14,494 bases of DNA, from the NCBI GenBank assembly GCA_003455595.1, contig DMQT01000093.1, positions 1-14,494 on the forward strand, written 5' to 3'. How positions within the stretch are numbered: position 1 is the first letter of the stretch; the number at the start of each line of letters is the position of its first letter. The notes beneath the pieces were generated by a model that made no database searches, was not told the origin of the DNA, and worked only from the letters and a program-made list of their open reading frames with translations. The translations under genes were made by a program, and so were the position numbers. This document shows, in pieces, positions 1 through 6,324 of the stretch. The stretch is from Betaproteobacteria bacterium (lineage in GTDB: Bacteria > Pseudomonadota > Gammaproteobacteria > Burkholderiales > Sulfuriferulaceae).

Positions 1-19
1 AAAATTTGATGACGGCGTA

Positions 20-48
20 CAACAAAAAACCGGCGAACCGGGTTGTTG
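20..48 (-). terminator. Rho-independent terminator of the lipoprotein gene
   Basis: Read on the minus strand, a CCGG-TTCG-CCGG hairpin (UUCG tetraloop, stem lengthened by an AAC/GTT flank with one bulged C) is followed directly by six T. It lies about 20 bases after the stop of the glycine-zipper lipoprotein gene, where an intrinsic terminator is expected. Outer CAACAA/TTGTTG arms could pair as well, so it may work in both directions. Confidence 0.75.
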
Positions 49-69
49 AGCGGCGCAGATCGGTGTGCT

Positions 70-525
70 TTAGCGCGTCACACGCGTTGTGCCGCCGCCG
101 CTTAACACGCGCACCCGGTCGCCGACCCGGATATCTTCGTCGGCAGCTTGCGTAACGGCGATGGTGCGGCCGGAATTGAGGCGCACGGTAATTTCCAGAC
201 CTTTTTGTCGCGTGGCGCCTTCTTCGATGGCGGAGCCTGCCAGGCCACCGGCCACGGCACCCACGACGGCGCCGACGACGCTGCCTTTGCCGCTGCCGAG
301 TGTGCTTCCCGCCACGCCGCCGACGACGGCCCCTGCGCCAGTGCCGATCGGGGTTTTGGTGCCTTCGATTTTAACCAGGCGTACGTCGGTGACGACGCCG
401 GTTTGCACTTCCTGCACGCTACGCGCTTGGCCGCGGCTGTAATCCGAGCTGCCGAGTCCACCTGCGCAACCGCCCAGGCCGAGGGCGAGCGTCAGACCGA
501 ATAGCAAGGGTTTGAGTACATTCAT
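70..525 (-). CDS. Glycine-zipper 2TM-domain outer-membrane lipoprotein (SlyB/17-kDa-antigen-like)
   Basis: Predicted lipoprotein of 151 residues. The start at 525 is chosen over an upstream ATG at 606 because it has an AGGAG ribosome site 8 bases ahead and begins a clean lipoprotein signal: a hydrophobic stretch ending in the lipobox L-G-G-C, with Cys20 as the lipidated residue. Residues about 60-103 form two Gly/Ala/Val-rich segments with GxxxG spacing, the glycine-zipper pattern of the Rickettsia 17 kDa antigen/SlyB families. The C-terminus (about 105-150) is a small beta-rich region. Such proteins sit in the outer membrane and are linked to envelope integrity; no enzymatic role is known. 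It is followed by a good terminator and appears to be a single gene, 77 bases after the upstream kinase gene on the same strand. Confidence 0.85.
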   Translation of the reverse strand: MNVLKPLLFGLTLALGLGGCAGGLGSSDYSRGQARSVQEVQTGVVTDVRLVKIEGTKTPIGTGAGAVVGGVAGSTLGSGKGSVVGAVVGAVAGGLAGSAIEEGATRQKGLEITVRLNSGRTIAVTQAADEDIRVGDRVRVLSGGGTTRVTR

Positions 526-602
526 GATGCGGCTCCTGTCTGAACAAGATGAGGAATTCATGTCAAAGGACCGTTGCGGCAAGGCTTGGTTCAACGCCTG
601 CA

Positions 603-1538
603 TCACTGCAAATCATAGCCAAATTGCGCCTTGAATAACAAATCGATTTCGGCACGGCTCTGGGTGTGGTTCTGCGCGCCGCGTTGAGCGATCTTGAGCG
701 CGCCCATCAGGCTGGCAAGGCGGCCGGTACTGGCCCAATCCAGGCCGGCTTCGATGCCATACAGCAGCCCGGCGCGGTAAGCGTCGCCGCAGCCGGTGGG
801 ATCCACCACGGCGGTTGGTTTGGCGCACGGAATGTCGATAACCTGACCGTCAGCGTAGATGCTGGAGCCCTGCTCGCCCTTGGTGACGATTAGCGCGCGC
901 ACCTGGGCGGCGAGCTGATCCAGCGTCTGTTCCGTGCGGTTTTGCAGCAACTCGGCTTCGTAATCGTTGAGCGTCACGTAATCCGCCAACTTGACGAAAT
1001 GCAGCAGATCGGCACCGTCGAACATCGGCATGCCCTGACCGGGGTCGAAGATAAACGGAATCTGCGCCGCGTGAAACTGCTCGGCGTGCTGCAGCATGCC
1101 GTCGCGGCCGTCGGGTGAAACGATGCCAATGCTGACGCCCTGTGCCGCACCCACTTCGTTCAGGTGCGAAAAATTCATCGCGCCGGGGTGGAACGCGGTG
1201 ATCTGGTTATCCGACAGGTCGGTGGTGATGAAGGCCTGCGCGGTAAAGCTGCCGGGCACGTTGCGGATATGGGTGTGGGCGATGCCCAGATTGTCCAGCC
1301 GCGCCGCATACGGTGCGAAATCGTCGCCGCAGGCCGCCATGATGAGCGGGTCGCCACCCAGCAGTTTGAGGTTATAGGCAATGTTACCGGCGCAGCCGCC
1401 GTACTCGCGGCGCAACTCCGGTACCAGAAACGACACGTTCAGGATGTGGATTTTTTCCGGCAGGATGTGGTTTTTAAAATGGTCCTGAAACACCATGATG
1501 GAATCGTAGGCGAGCGAGCCGCAAATCAGAGCAGACAT
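603..1538 (-). CDS. PfkB-family carbohydrate/nucleoside kinase
   Basis: A cytosolic 311-residue ribokinase-superfamily kinase that transfers phosphate from ATP to a sugar or nucleoside hydroxyl. Family signature 1 is visible at residues 47-62 (GGCAGNIAYNLKLLGG). Signature 2 is at about 246-257 (DPTGCGDAYRAG), with Asp252 as the catalytic base and the preceding glycines as the anion hole. The usual DTxGAGD is DPTGCGD here, a variant common in this proteobacterial subfamily, often labelled adenosine-kinase-like or simply carbohydrate kinase. The start at 1538 is preferred to the ATG two codons upstream, since only 1538 has a GGA element at proper spacing (6 bases). Substrate cannot be read from sequence. 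The gene is divergent from the phospholipase-like gene. Confidence 0.88.
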   Translation of the reverse strand: MSALICGSLAYDSIMVFQDHFKNHILPEKIHILNVSFLVPELRREYGGCAGNIAYNLKLLGGDPLIMAACGDDFAPYAARLDNLGIAHTHIRNVPGSFTAQAFITTDLSDNQITAFHPGAMNFSHLNEVGAAQGVSIGIVSPDGRDGMLQHAEQFHAAQIPFIFDPGQGMPMFDGADLLHFVKLADYVTLNDYEAELLQNRTEQTLDQLAAQVRALIVTKGEQGSSIYADGQVIDIPCAKPTAVVDPTGCGDAYRAGLLYGIEAGLDWASTGRLASLMGALKIAQRGAQNHTQSRAEIDLLFKAQFGYDLQ

Positions 1539-1570
1539 GAGCATTCCGTAACAAGTTGAGTAAGCGCCGG

Positions 1571-1579
1571 ATTATATCA
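1571..1579 (-). promoter_or_regulatory. Extended -10 promoter of the PfkB kinase gene
   Basis: On the minus strand the sequence TGATATAAT is a perfect TATAAT box preceded by the TGn extended -10 element. It would start transcription near 1564, about 26 bases before the kinase ATG. No good -35 box is seen at 16-18 bases, which fits an extended -10 promoter. Confidence 0.5.
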
Positions 1580-1646
1580 GTGCTGATTCATCAAAGTTTC
1601 ACCCCAGCTTCACCGCGCTGTCGCATCCGCCGCCTACGCTGCCAGC

Positions 1647-2510
1647 ATGAACAAGCCATTACGCCTGCTGGTGTGGATGCTGCCGCTGTTGTTGCAATCG
1701 CGCGACGCCTCGGCTTGGGGTTTGTACACTCACGTGTTTTTCGCGCAATGGCTGCTGTGGGGCGTGCCGCTGCTCGACCCAGCCTTGCGTCGGGCGGCGG
1801 CGCGCTACCCGAAATTAGTCCTGGCCGGTGCCTGCCTGCCGGATCTGGCGATCGTCGGCAAGCACGTCGGCACCCAGGCGTTCAATAACACGCACGACTG
1901 GGACGACGCCCTGCGCATGCTGCACAGCGCCGAGGACGACGCCAGCCGTGCGCTGGCACTGGGCTATTGCAGCCATCTGCTGGTCGACATCATCGCGCAC
2001 CACCATTTTGTGCCCGCACACGAACACCTGTGGCTGAATGTGCCGGTGCTCACCCACGCCTGCGCCGAATGGGCGATGGACGCGCATATCCGGCCGCAGC
2101 TGCTGACCACGCCGAAGGCATTGCTGAACAGCGCCGAAGTAGAAATCTGCGTGCTGGTAACGCAGCACTTTGCCGTAGAACACGCTACCGCGCGCCGCGC
2201 CACTCGTCTGCTGGCGCGCGCCGACACCGTGCTGCGACGCAGCTGGTTACCGCAGATGCTCTACGCTACTGCCGTGCGGCTGGATACACGCGTGCCTGCC
2301 CGCTTCGATTATTTCGTGACGCAGACCACGCAGCGATTGGGTGAGATCAACCAGCTGGCGCAGGCACGCAGCACACTGGCCGATGCCAACGGCGGCTGCC
2401 CGGTGCGTGCCAGAGACCGCCTCAACCACTTCACCCAGGGACAGATTCGACGCGGCCAGCCGTTGCCGGTGGATTGCTTGCGTATTGCTCCCCAAACCCA
2501 CCACCTATAA
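1647..2510 (+). CDS. Exported zinc-dependent phospholipase C-fold protein
   Basis: A 287-residue secreted protein of the zinc-dependent phospholipase C / S1-P1 nuclease fold. Residues 1-23 are a signal peptide ending ASA, so cleavage leaves Trp24 as the mature N-terminus; in Bacillus cereus phospholipase C the N-terminal Trp itself binds zinc. The other ligands can be matched by spacing: His29, Asp66, His83, His110-x3-Asp114-x5-His120, and His137-x3-Glu141. The D-to-H (+6) and H-to-E (+4) spacings are the same as in the Bacillus enzyme, so all nine trinuclear zinc ligands appear present and the protein is probably active on a phosphodiester substrate. Whether this is phospholipid or nucleic acid cannot be decided. 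The C-terminal ~100 residues are helical and not diagnostic. It stands alone, and its stop overlaps a minus-strand gene fragment. Confidence 0.75.
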   Translation: MNKPLRLLVWMLPLLLQSRDASAWGLYTHVFFAQWLLWGVPLLDPALRRAAARYPKLVLAGACLPDLAIVGKHVGTQAFNNTHDWDDALRMLHSAEDDASRALALGYCSHLLVDIIAHHHFVPAHEHLWLNVPVLTHACAEWAMDAHIRPQLLTTPKALLNSAEVEICVLVTQHFAVEHATARRATRLLARADTVLRRSWLPQMLYATAVRLDTRVPARFDYFVTQTTQRLGEINQLAQARSTLADANGGCPVRARDRLNHFTQGQIRRGQPLPVDCLRIAPQTHHL

Positions 2511-2660
2511 CGCTGCAAAGTTGGCCCTCGGTTCCAAACGCAAACTCACCATAATAGGCAGATTCGTGCCCATTAAGCTATTAACCGGATAGCCAATGGC
2601 TGGTTGATATTGAAAGCGGGCATCGAGATAGAAAGATCGGTGGCCAGTGGCCCTTTGCCA
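2505..2660 (-). pseudogene. C-terminal fragment of an unidentified protein
   Basis: On the minus strand a 51-codon frame, closed by TAG and blocked upstream by TGA at 2661-2663, reads like genuine protein: SFYLDARFQYQPAIGYPVNS near its start, then GTNLPIMVSLRLEPR. The alternating polar/aromatic residues resemble outer-membrane beta-strands, but I do not recognise the family. It has no start codon with a ribosome site and probably is the surviving 3' end of a gene destroyed by the event that left the adjacent transposase remnant. Its stop overlaps the phospholipase-like gene's stop tail to tail. Confidence 0.35.
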
Positions 2661-2703
2661 TCATTCGAACATAAGCTAAGACGCGTATGCGCTGTCTATC
2701 TTC

Positions 2704-2885
2704 ATGGATAAACATTGCCTGACCGTGCACAACAGGTCGTTGCCTTCCGTCACGTCATGCACGTGTGCGGTGATGGCGCGCATGCACGGTGTGCATCAAG
2801 CCCGGAGTTGGCATCCGCACCAATGTGGGCCTTCATACCAAAGTACCACTGCTTGCCCTTGCGGATCTCGCCTCACATTCCGAAG
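2704..2885 (-). pseudogene. IS5-family transposase remnant (two frameshifts)
   Basis: Minus-strand translation gives K-G-K-Q-W-Y-F-G-M-K-A-H-I-G-A-D-A-N-S-G-L, the highly conserved segment around a catalytic Asp in IS5-group DDE transposases. After two +1 shifts it continues R-A-I-T-A-H-V-H-D-V-T-E-G-N-D-L-L, the next conserved block. Both N-terminal and C-terminal thirds are missing, and no terminal inverted repeats or target duplication were found. It is a dead fragment, marking an old insertion next to the carbonic-anhydrase regulon. Confidence 0.8.
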
Positions 2886-2971
2886 ATGAAATTCAAGGTG
2901 CAAATTGGGCGGTGTTTGGCGCCGGGCTGCCACGCATATAGTAGAGCCCTTTGCTCCCAAGCCTATCAAGC

Positions 2972-3002
2972 AGCGTTTCTTCCCACTAAGAAGCGTTTCT
3001 TC
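2972..3002 (+). repeat. Pair of 11-base direct repeats upstream of a sigma-54 promoter
   Basis: AGCGTTTCTTC occurs at 2972-2982 and again at 2992-3002, an offset of 20 bases or about two helical turns. The second copy lies in a partial palindrome, AAGAA-GCGT-TTCTT. They sit about 150-180 bases upstream of the predicted start of the carbonic-anhydrase transcript, a usual distance for the upstream activating sites of sigma-54 activators. The stretch 2890-2970 shows nothing recognisable, and 3003-3095 is AT-rich leader DNA. Confidence 0.35.
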
Positions 3003-3095
3003 ATTTTAATACTCTTATTATTTTTCAATAGCTTATGTGCAATAAACGTATTTTAAAAGGGAAATTGAAATTGATGAAGGTCGGGGTTGAATCTA

Positions 3096-3109
3096 TAACC
3101 TATTGTATT
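3096..3109 (+). promoter_or_regulatory. IHF-like element of the carbonic-anhydrase promoter
   Basis: TAACCTATTGTATT fits the reverse IHF consensus YAAnnnnTTGATW except for two positions. The same nonamer, TATTGTATT, occurs upstream of ompW at exactly the same distance (26 bases) from its -24 GG. IHF commonly bends DNA between activator sites and sigma-54 promoters; the assignment to IHF is inferred. Confidence 0.45.
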
Positions 3110-3124
3110 TTAAGTATATATTTT

Positions 3125-3141
3125 TTGGTATGAGGCTTGCT
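3125..3141 (+). promoter_or_regulatory. Sigma-54 (-24/-12) promoter of the carbonic-anhydrase gene
   Basis: TTGGTATGAGGCTTGCT matches the RpoN consensus TTGGCACGnnnnTTGCW at the -24 GG (3127-3128) and -12 GC (3139-3140), with exact 12-base spacing and a perfect TTGCT; it departs only at the two C positions of GGCAC. The start would fall near 3152, leaving an untranslated leader of about 100 bases. A sigma-54 activator gene lies two genes downstream. Confidence 0.7.
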
Positions 3142-3252
3142 TAGTCGGGTGTGCGGGTGAAGGATCCGTAACCAATTCCTTTGGGCGGCTACTGAAGAAG
3201 TTAAACCGCTCGGGGATTTTAAATTTAATAGCGTTTACCGAGGAGACTGAAA

Positions 3253-3906
3253 ATGACAACACTCAAAGAGCAACTGACCGCGCACGTCGCTGCATACGAC
3301 ATATGGGAAAAACGCCGCCGTCATGGACCGGCTGGAGCTAACGACCGAAAATTGTGGGTACTTGCCTGTATGGACGAACGCCTGCCGATAGACGAAGCGC
3401 TCGGCATTCACGTAGACACACCAGCCGGGCATGGTGATGCGCACTGCTTCCGCAATGCCGGAGGAATCGTCACCGACGATGCAATCCGTTCGGCGATGCT
3501 GACTTGCCATTTCTTTGGCACCGAGGAAATCGTCATCGTGCAGCATACGCAATGCGGCATGCTGTCTGCGAATGCGGCCGATCTGGAAAAGATGTTACGC
3601 GACAAGGGAATCGATACGGACAATATCGCGATGGACCCTACGCTGCCTGAACTGAAGCTGGGCAAAGGCGCGTTCGCCAAGTGGATCGGGATGATGGACG
3701 ATGTAGATGAAACCTGCATGAAGACAATAGAGGCATTCAAAAACCACCCCCTCATTCCCAAGGATGTGGTCATCAGCGGCTGGGTCTGGGAAGTTGAGAC
3801 GCGGCGGCTGAGGGCTCCAACCAGAGATCATGAAAAACGGGCAAGAACCGATGTCACTGCCAGCCAATTCGGCGTCAAGGGGAAGCAACCGGCGCGCTGG
3901 AGCTAG
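3253..3906 (+). CDS. Class-D beta-carbonic anhydrase / carbonyl sulfide hydrolase-like
   Basis: A 217-residue cytosolic zinc enzyme of the beta-carbonic anhydrase superfamily. Zinc-site residues are visible: Cys39 in ACMDER with the catalytic Asp41/Arg43 pair, and His98 with Cys101 in HTQCGM. The substrate-site segment FRNAGGIVTDDAIRS is at about 66-80. The short length, the CMDxR motif and the C-terminal GWVWEVE strand point to class D, which includes the carbonyl sulfide hydrolase of Thiobacillus thioparus (about 219 residues), CS2 hydrolase of Acidianus and mycobacterial Rv1284. It may therefore hydrate CO2 or hydrolyse COS; sequence alone does not decide. The start has an AGGAG site 8 bases ahead. 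It lies behind a sigma-54 promoter, unusual for a housekeeping carbonic anhydrase. Confidence 0.82.
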   Translation: MTTLKEQLTAHVAAYDIWEKRRRHGPAGANDRKLWVLACMDERLPIDEALGIHVDTPAGHGDAHCFRNAGGIVTDDAIRSAMLTCHFFGTEEIVIVQHTQCGMLSANAADLEKMLRDKGIDTDNIAMDPTLPELKLGKGAFAKWIGMMDDVDETCMKTIEAFKNHPLIPKDVVISGWVWEVETRRLRAPTRDHEKRARTDVTASQFGVKGKQPARWS

Positions 3907-3928
3907 TCCTCTTAGAAGCAACCTGGAA

Positions 3929-3960
3929 ACGTGGGCGCCTGGCGTAACAGGTGCCCACGT
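3929..3960 (+). terminator. Strong intergenic hairpin after the carbonic-anhydrase gene
   Basis: ACGTGGGCGCCTG / CAGGTGCCCACGT form a 13-base-pair stem (one G-U pair) around a GCGTAA loop. An alternative outer pairing, GGAAACG with CGTTTCC, exists too. No T-run follows, so it may be an attenuator or an mRNA 3' protector, letting the enzyme be made in excess over the downstream FmdB and regulator, rather than a full terminator. Confidence 0.55.
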
Positions 3961-4007
3961 CTTGGCGTTTCCGAGAAACGCGCTAACCGACAGAATTGGG
4001 GTTCCAC

Positions 4008-4259
4008 ATGCCAACTTATGATTATTTTTGTACACAATGCAAGCTGCAATTCGAAGTGCGTCATCCAATGAACGCGTCCAGCCCGGATTGCCCGATATGC
4101 GCTGGTGCGGCCGAAAAAGTGATCCTCTCGGCGCCTGCGACGCATGGCAACATGGCGCGTGGTCGTGATCTGGCAATGCGCTCTCTGCAGCCGAAACCGG
4201 GGCAGGAAAAACACGTACATGGACCCGGGTGTGGATGTGGGCACAGCCAACATTCTTGA
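4008..4259 (+). CDS. FmdB-family zinc-ribbon protein
   Basis: An 83-residue protein. It starts MPTYDYFCTQC, the classic opening of FmdB-type putative regulatory proteins, and has two CxxC pairs (Cys8/Cys11 and Cys28/Cys31) that would bind one zinc. The tail HGPGCGCGHSQHS adds two more cysteines and several histidines, possibly a second metal site. FmdB was named next to the formamidase of Methylophilus; the biochemical role of the family is not established. The start ATG at 4008 has a GGGG element 6 bases upstream; a TTG at 3996 is in frame but less typical. It lies about 100 bases after the carbonic-anhydrase gene and 91 before the sigma-54 regulator, probably in the same transcript. Confidence 0.82.
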   Translation: MPTYDYFCTQCKLQFEVRHPMNASSPDCPICAGAAEKVILSAPATHGNMARGRDLAMRSLQPKPGQEKHVHGPGCGCGHSQHS

Positions 4260-4350
4260 TCGCAATCAATTTTTTGGCGTAGTCTGGAAAATAGCCGGTG
4301 CGCCGCTATGGCGACTTGTGTGAGCGGTGCCGGATTTGAGGAGAACAACT

Positions 4351-5979
4351 ATGCCCGATAAGCTTTTTTCCCATCTGAATCCCATCCTGTTTTTGCAAAC
4401 CTTTGTCGCCCAGAGCGTCGAGGTCAGCGCAAAGATGGGGGGCGGCAACGGGAATGATCGCCTCAATTACATCGAACAGCTCGGCCTCACCGCGAGCGGT
4501 TGCTTTGAGACCGCGTACCGCCAGGAGTTGGCGCAAGACGGCCCCCTGGATCATGACAAGTACGCGGACATGATCGTGGAGATCAAGAATAAGATCGGCG
4601 GAAATTTTTCCCGAGCATCAAGCGAGCCGGGCATGGTGCGCGTGGTCAATACGCGCTGCCCCTTCGGCGAAGCCGTCATGCAGGCCCCGGAGCTGTGCAA
4701 AATGACCTCCAGTGTCTTCGGCGGGATTGCAGCACGTAACTTCGGTTACGCAAAAGTGATCCTGGACAAACGCATTGCGGTGGGCAACGGGATGTGCGAG
4801 GCACGTATTTATACCGACCCCAAGATTGCCGCCGACATCGAGGGAGACGAATATCATCAGGAACGGGGTGTCATCCGCGGTCGGGGGGCTACAGTCAAAG
4901 CGCAGATCATTAGAGAACGGCGCGACGGGAAAGTCTGGTGCGGTGCCAGCCCGAACCAGCCCGAGGATGCCGACAAGCCTTTCGTTGTGGCAAAGTCCCC
5001 GGCCATGCTCAATGCACTGGAGATAATCGAAGTCGTGGCACCGACCACCGCGACCGTGCTGATTACTGGCGAGACCGGCGTGGGCAAGGAGGTCATTGCC
5101 CGTCGCATCCACGCCATGAGTGAACGCTGGAACAGGAATTTCGTCGCAGTGAACTGCGGCGCAATACCCGAAAATTTAGTCGAGACCACACTATTCGGAC
5201 ATGAACGCGGTGCGTTTACCGGCGCCTACGAAGTCCATCACGGTCTGTTTGAACAGGCCGAGGGTGGAAGCTTGTTTCTGGACGAGATCGATTCCTTGCC
5301 GCTGGCTGCGCAGGCGCGCCTGCTGCGCGTGCTGCAGGGTGGCGAGTTCGAACGCGTAGGTGGGAAGCAGCGCCTGTCCGCAAATGTTCGGGTGATTGCC
5401 GCAGCCGGTACGCGCTTGGACAAGTTCATTGCAGAGGGGGCTTTCCGGATGGACCTCTATTACCGGATCAACGTGGTGCCCATTCTTCTCCCGCCGCTAC
5501 GCGAACGCTGCGAGGATATTTTGCCGCTCGTCAATCACATCCTTGCCCAGCTCTCCGCGAAATACAATAAAGTTATCAAAGCATTAAGCGAGGCCGCAAT
5601 CGCGCGGGTGATGCAGTACGATTGGCCTGGCAACGTGCGTGAACTGGAGAACATACTGGAGCGCTCATTCCTGTTCTCACCTGGCCCGATTATGACCGAG
5701 CTGCTGCTTCCAAAAACCGGCAGCGATGCGCCGGCAAGCGCGGTGCAGGCCGCTGACCTGTCGCTCAAGGAGGCGAAACAGCGGGCGGGCGAGCAGGTGG
5801 AGGCGCTCATTCTCAGGCAGGCACTTAGCCGTTTCCACGGCAATGTCAGCGAGGTAGCGAAGTCTTTAGGTGTGACGCCCAGGGCGATCCATCAGAAGCT
5901 CAATTTACACAGCATGGATCCCAACAGCTATCGCTCCCAGGTGAGGCTCAGGGTCGCGCATCTGGATAAAGAAAAGTAG
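4351..5979 (+). CDS. Sigma-54-dependent activator with MetOD1-like sensor domain
   Basis: A 542-residue enhancer-binding protein. Residues about 1-160 form a sensor resembling the MetOD1 domain (methanogen output domain 1), with the diagnostic TRCPFG (Cys103), ELCKMTS (Cys116), FGYAKV and a further cysteine at 149; Cys51 and Cys197 are also present. Residues about 212-440 are the AAA+ domain: Walker A GETGVGKE (240-247), the sigma-54-contacting loop GAFTGA (287-292), Walker B SLFLDE (307-312), and arginines in FRMDLYYRINV. Residues about 497-519 are a Fis-type helix-turn-helix. There is no receiver domain, so it is probably switched directly by a ligand, metal or redox change at the cysteines. 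The start has a GGAG site at good spacing; a GTG 24 bases upstream is less likely. It is flanked on both sides by genes with sigma-54 promoters. Confidence 0.88.
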   Translation: MPDKLFSHLNPILFLQTFVAQSVEVSAKMGGGNGNDRLNYIEQLGLTASGCFETAYRQELAQDGPLDHDKYADMIVEIKNKIGGNFSRASSEPGMVRVVNTRCPFGEAVMQAPELCKMTSSVFGGIAARNFGYAKVILDKRIAVGNGMCEARIYTDPKIAADIEGDEYHQERGVIRGRGATVKAQIIRERRDGKVWCGASPNQPEDADKPFVVAKSPAMLNALEIIEVVAPTTATVLITGETGVGKEVIARRIHAMSERWNRNFVAVNCGAIPENLVETTLFGHERGAFTGAYEVHHGLFEQAEGGSLFLDEIDSLPLAAQARLLRVLQGGEFERVGGKQRLSANVRVIAAAGTRLDKFIAEGAFRMDLYYRINVVPILLPPLRERCEDILPLVNHILAQLSAKYNKVIKALSEAAIARVMQYDWPGNVRELENILERSFLFSPGPIMTELLLPKTGSDAPASAVQAADLSLKEAKQRAGEQVEALILRQALSRFHGNVSEVAKSLGVTPRAIHQKLNLHSMDPNSYRSQVRLRVAHLDKEK

Positions 5980-6103
5980 CAAACACCAGGGTTCTATTGC
6001 CAATGTCGGTAACGATGGAATACGCTTTAATCCCCGCGCTTATGCTGGTGCGATATCGCTGGCTTTCAAATTTCAGACTGAACATCCAGCCAAATGCGAA
6101 TGG

Positions 6104-6163
6104 AACAAAGGAAATGAAATTTCACAGTGGACCAATTCTTTTCATTTTCCATTTCCTTTTGTT
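6104..6163. repeat. Imperfect inverted repeat upstream of the ompW promoter
   Basis: AACAAAGGAAATGAAA (6104-6119) is mirrored by TTTTCCATTTCCTTTTGTT (6145-6163), with two single-base gaps and a 25-base spacer. It lies about 130-190 bases upstream of the predicted ompW transcript start, suitable for an activator site. A related sequence, AAAGGGAAATTGAAATT, is at 3056-3072 upstream of the other sigma-54 promoter. The rest of 5980-6100 shows no gene or clear signal. Confidence 0.4.
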
Positions 6164-6200
6164 TATTTAGGCATTTTTTTCTAAACGGCTATCACTTCCA

Positions 6201-6215
6201 AGAAGCTCGGCTTCT
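6201..6215. repeat. Perfect short palindrome AGAAGC-TCG-GCTTCT
   Basis: Six-base arms around TCG lie about 55 bases upstream of the ompW -24 element. It could be a regulator half-site pair; its left arm recalls the AAGAAGC of the repeat at 2990, but the spacing differs. Confidence 0.3.
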
Positions 6216-6238
6216 GATTGCCCGGCCGCTAAATATCG

Positions 6239-6252
6239 CAAGATATTGTATT
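6239..6252 (+). promoter_or_regulatory. IHF-like element of the ompW promoter
   Basis: CAAGATATTGTATT matches the element at 3096-3109 at AA and at all nine bases of TATTGTATT, with identical placement relative to -24 GG. It overlaps a perfect palindrome AATATC-GCAA-GATATT at 6232-6247, so a dedicated repressor or activator is an alternative to IHF. Confidence 0.45.
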
Positions 6253-6267
6253 AAAACATTATTTAGT

Positions 6268-6284
6268 GTGGCATAAGTATTGCT
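6268..6284 (+). promoter_or_regulatory. Sigma-54 (-24/-12) promoter of ompW
   Basis: GTGGCATAAGTATTGCT keeps TGGCA, the -24 GG at 6270-6271, the -12 GC at 6282-6283 and TTGCT with exact RpoN spacing. Transcription would begin near 6295, 30 bases ahead of the ompW ATG. Confidence 0.75.
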
Positions 6285-6324
6285 TTACCCCCTGTAGTTT
6301 GTCATTCATATTGGGGAGAAGGTA

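Noticed and set aside
526..602. Perfect TTGACA upstream of the lipoprotein gene
   Set aside because: No acceptable -10 box lies 16-18 bases downstream, and the start would fall within the ribosome site.
3595..4269. 224-codon minus-strand frame across the carbonic-anhydrase end and fmdB
   Set aside because: It spans two convincing plus-strand genes and the intergenic hairpin, with no domain and no ribosome site.
4618..5189. Antisense frames over the sigma-54 activator gene
   Set aside because: The plus-strand protein has complete AAA+ motifs; the antisense frames lack start signals and recognisable domains and are shadows of the GC-rich codons.
6115..6171. 18-codon frame within the inverted repeat upstream of ompW
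   Set aside because: The ribosome site is too close to the ATG and the sequence is explained by the AT-rich inverted repeat.
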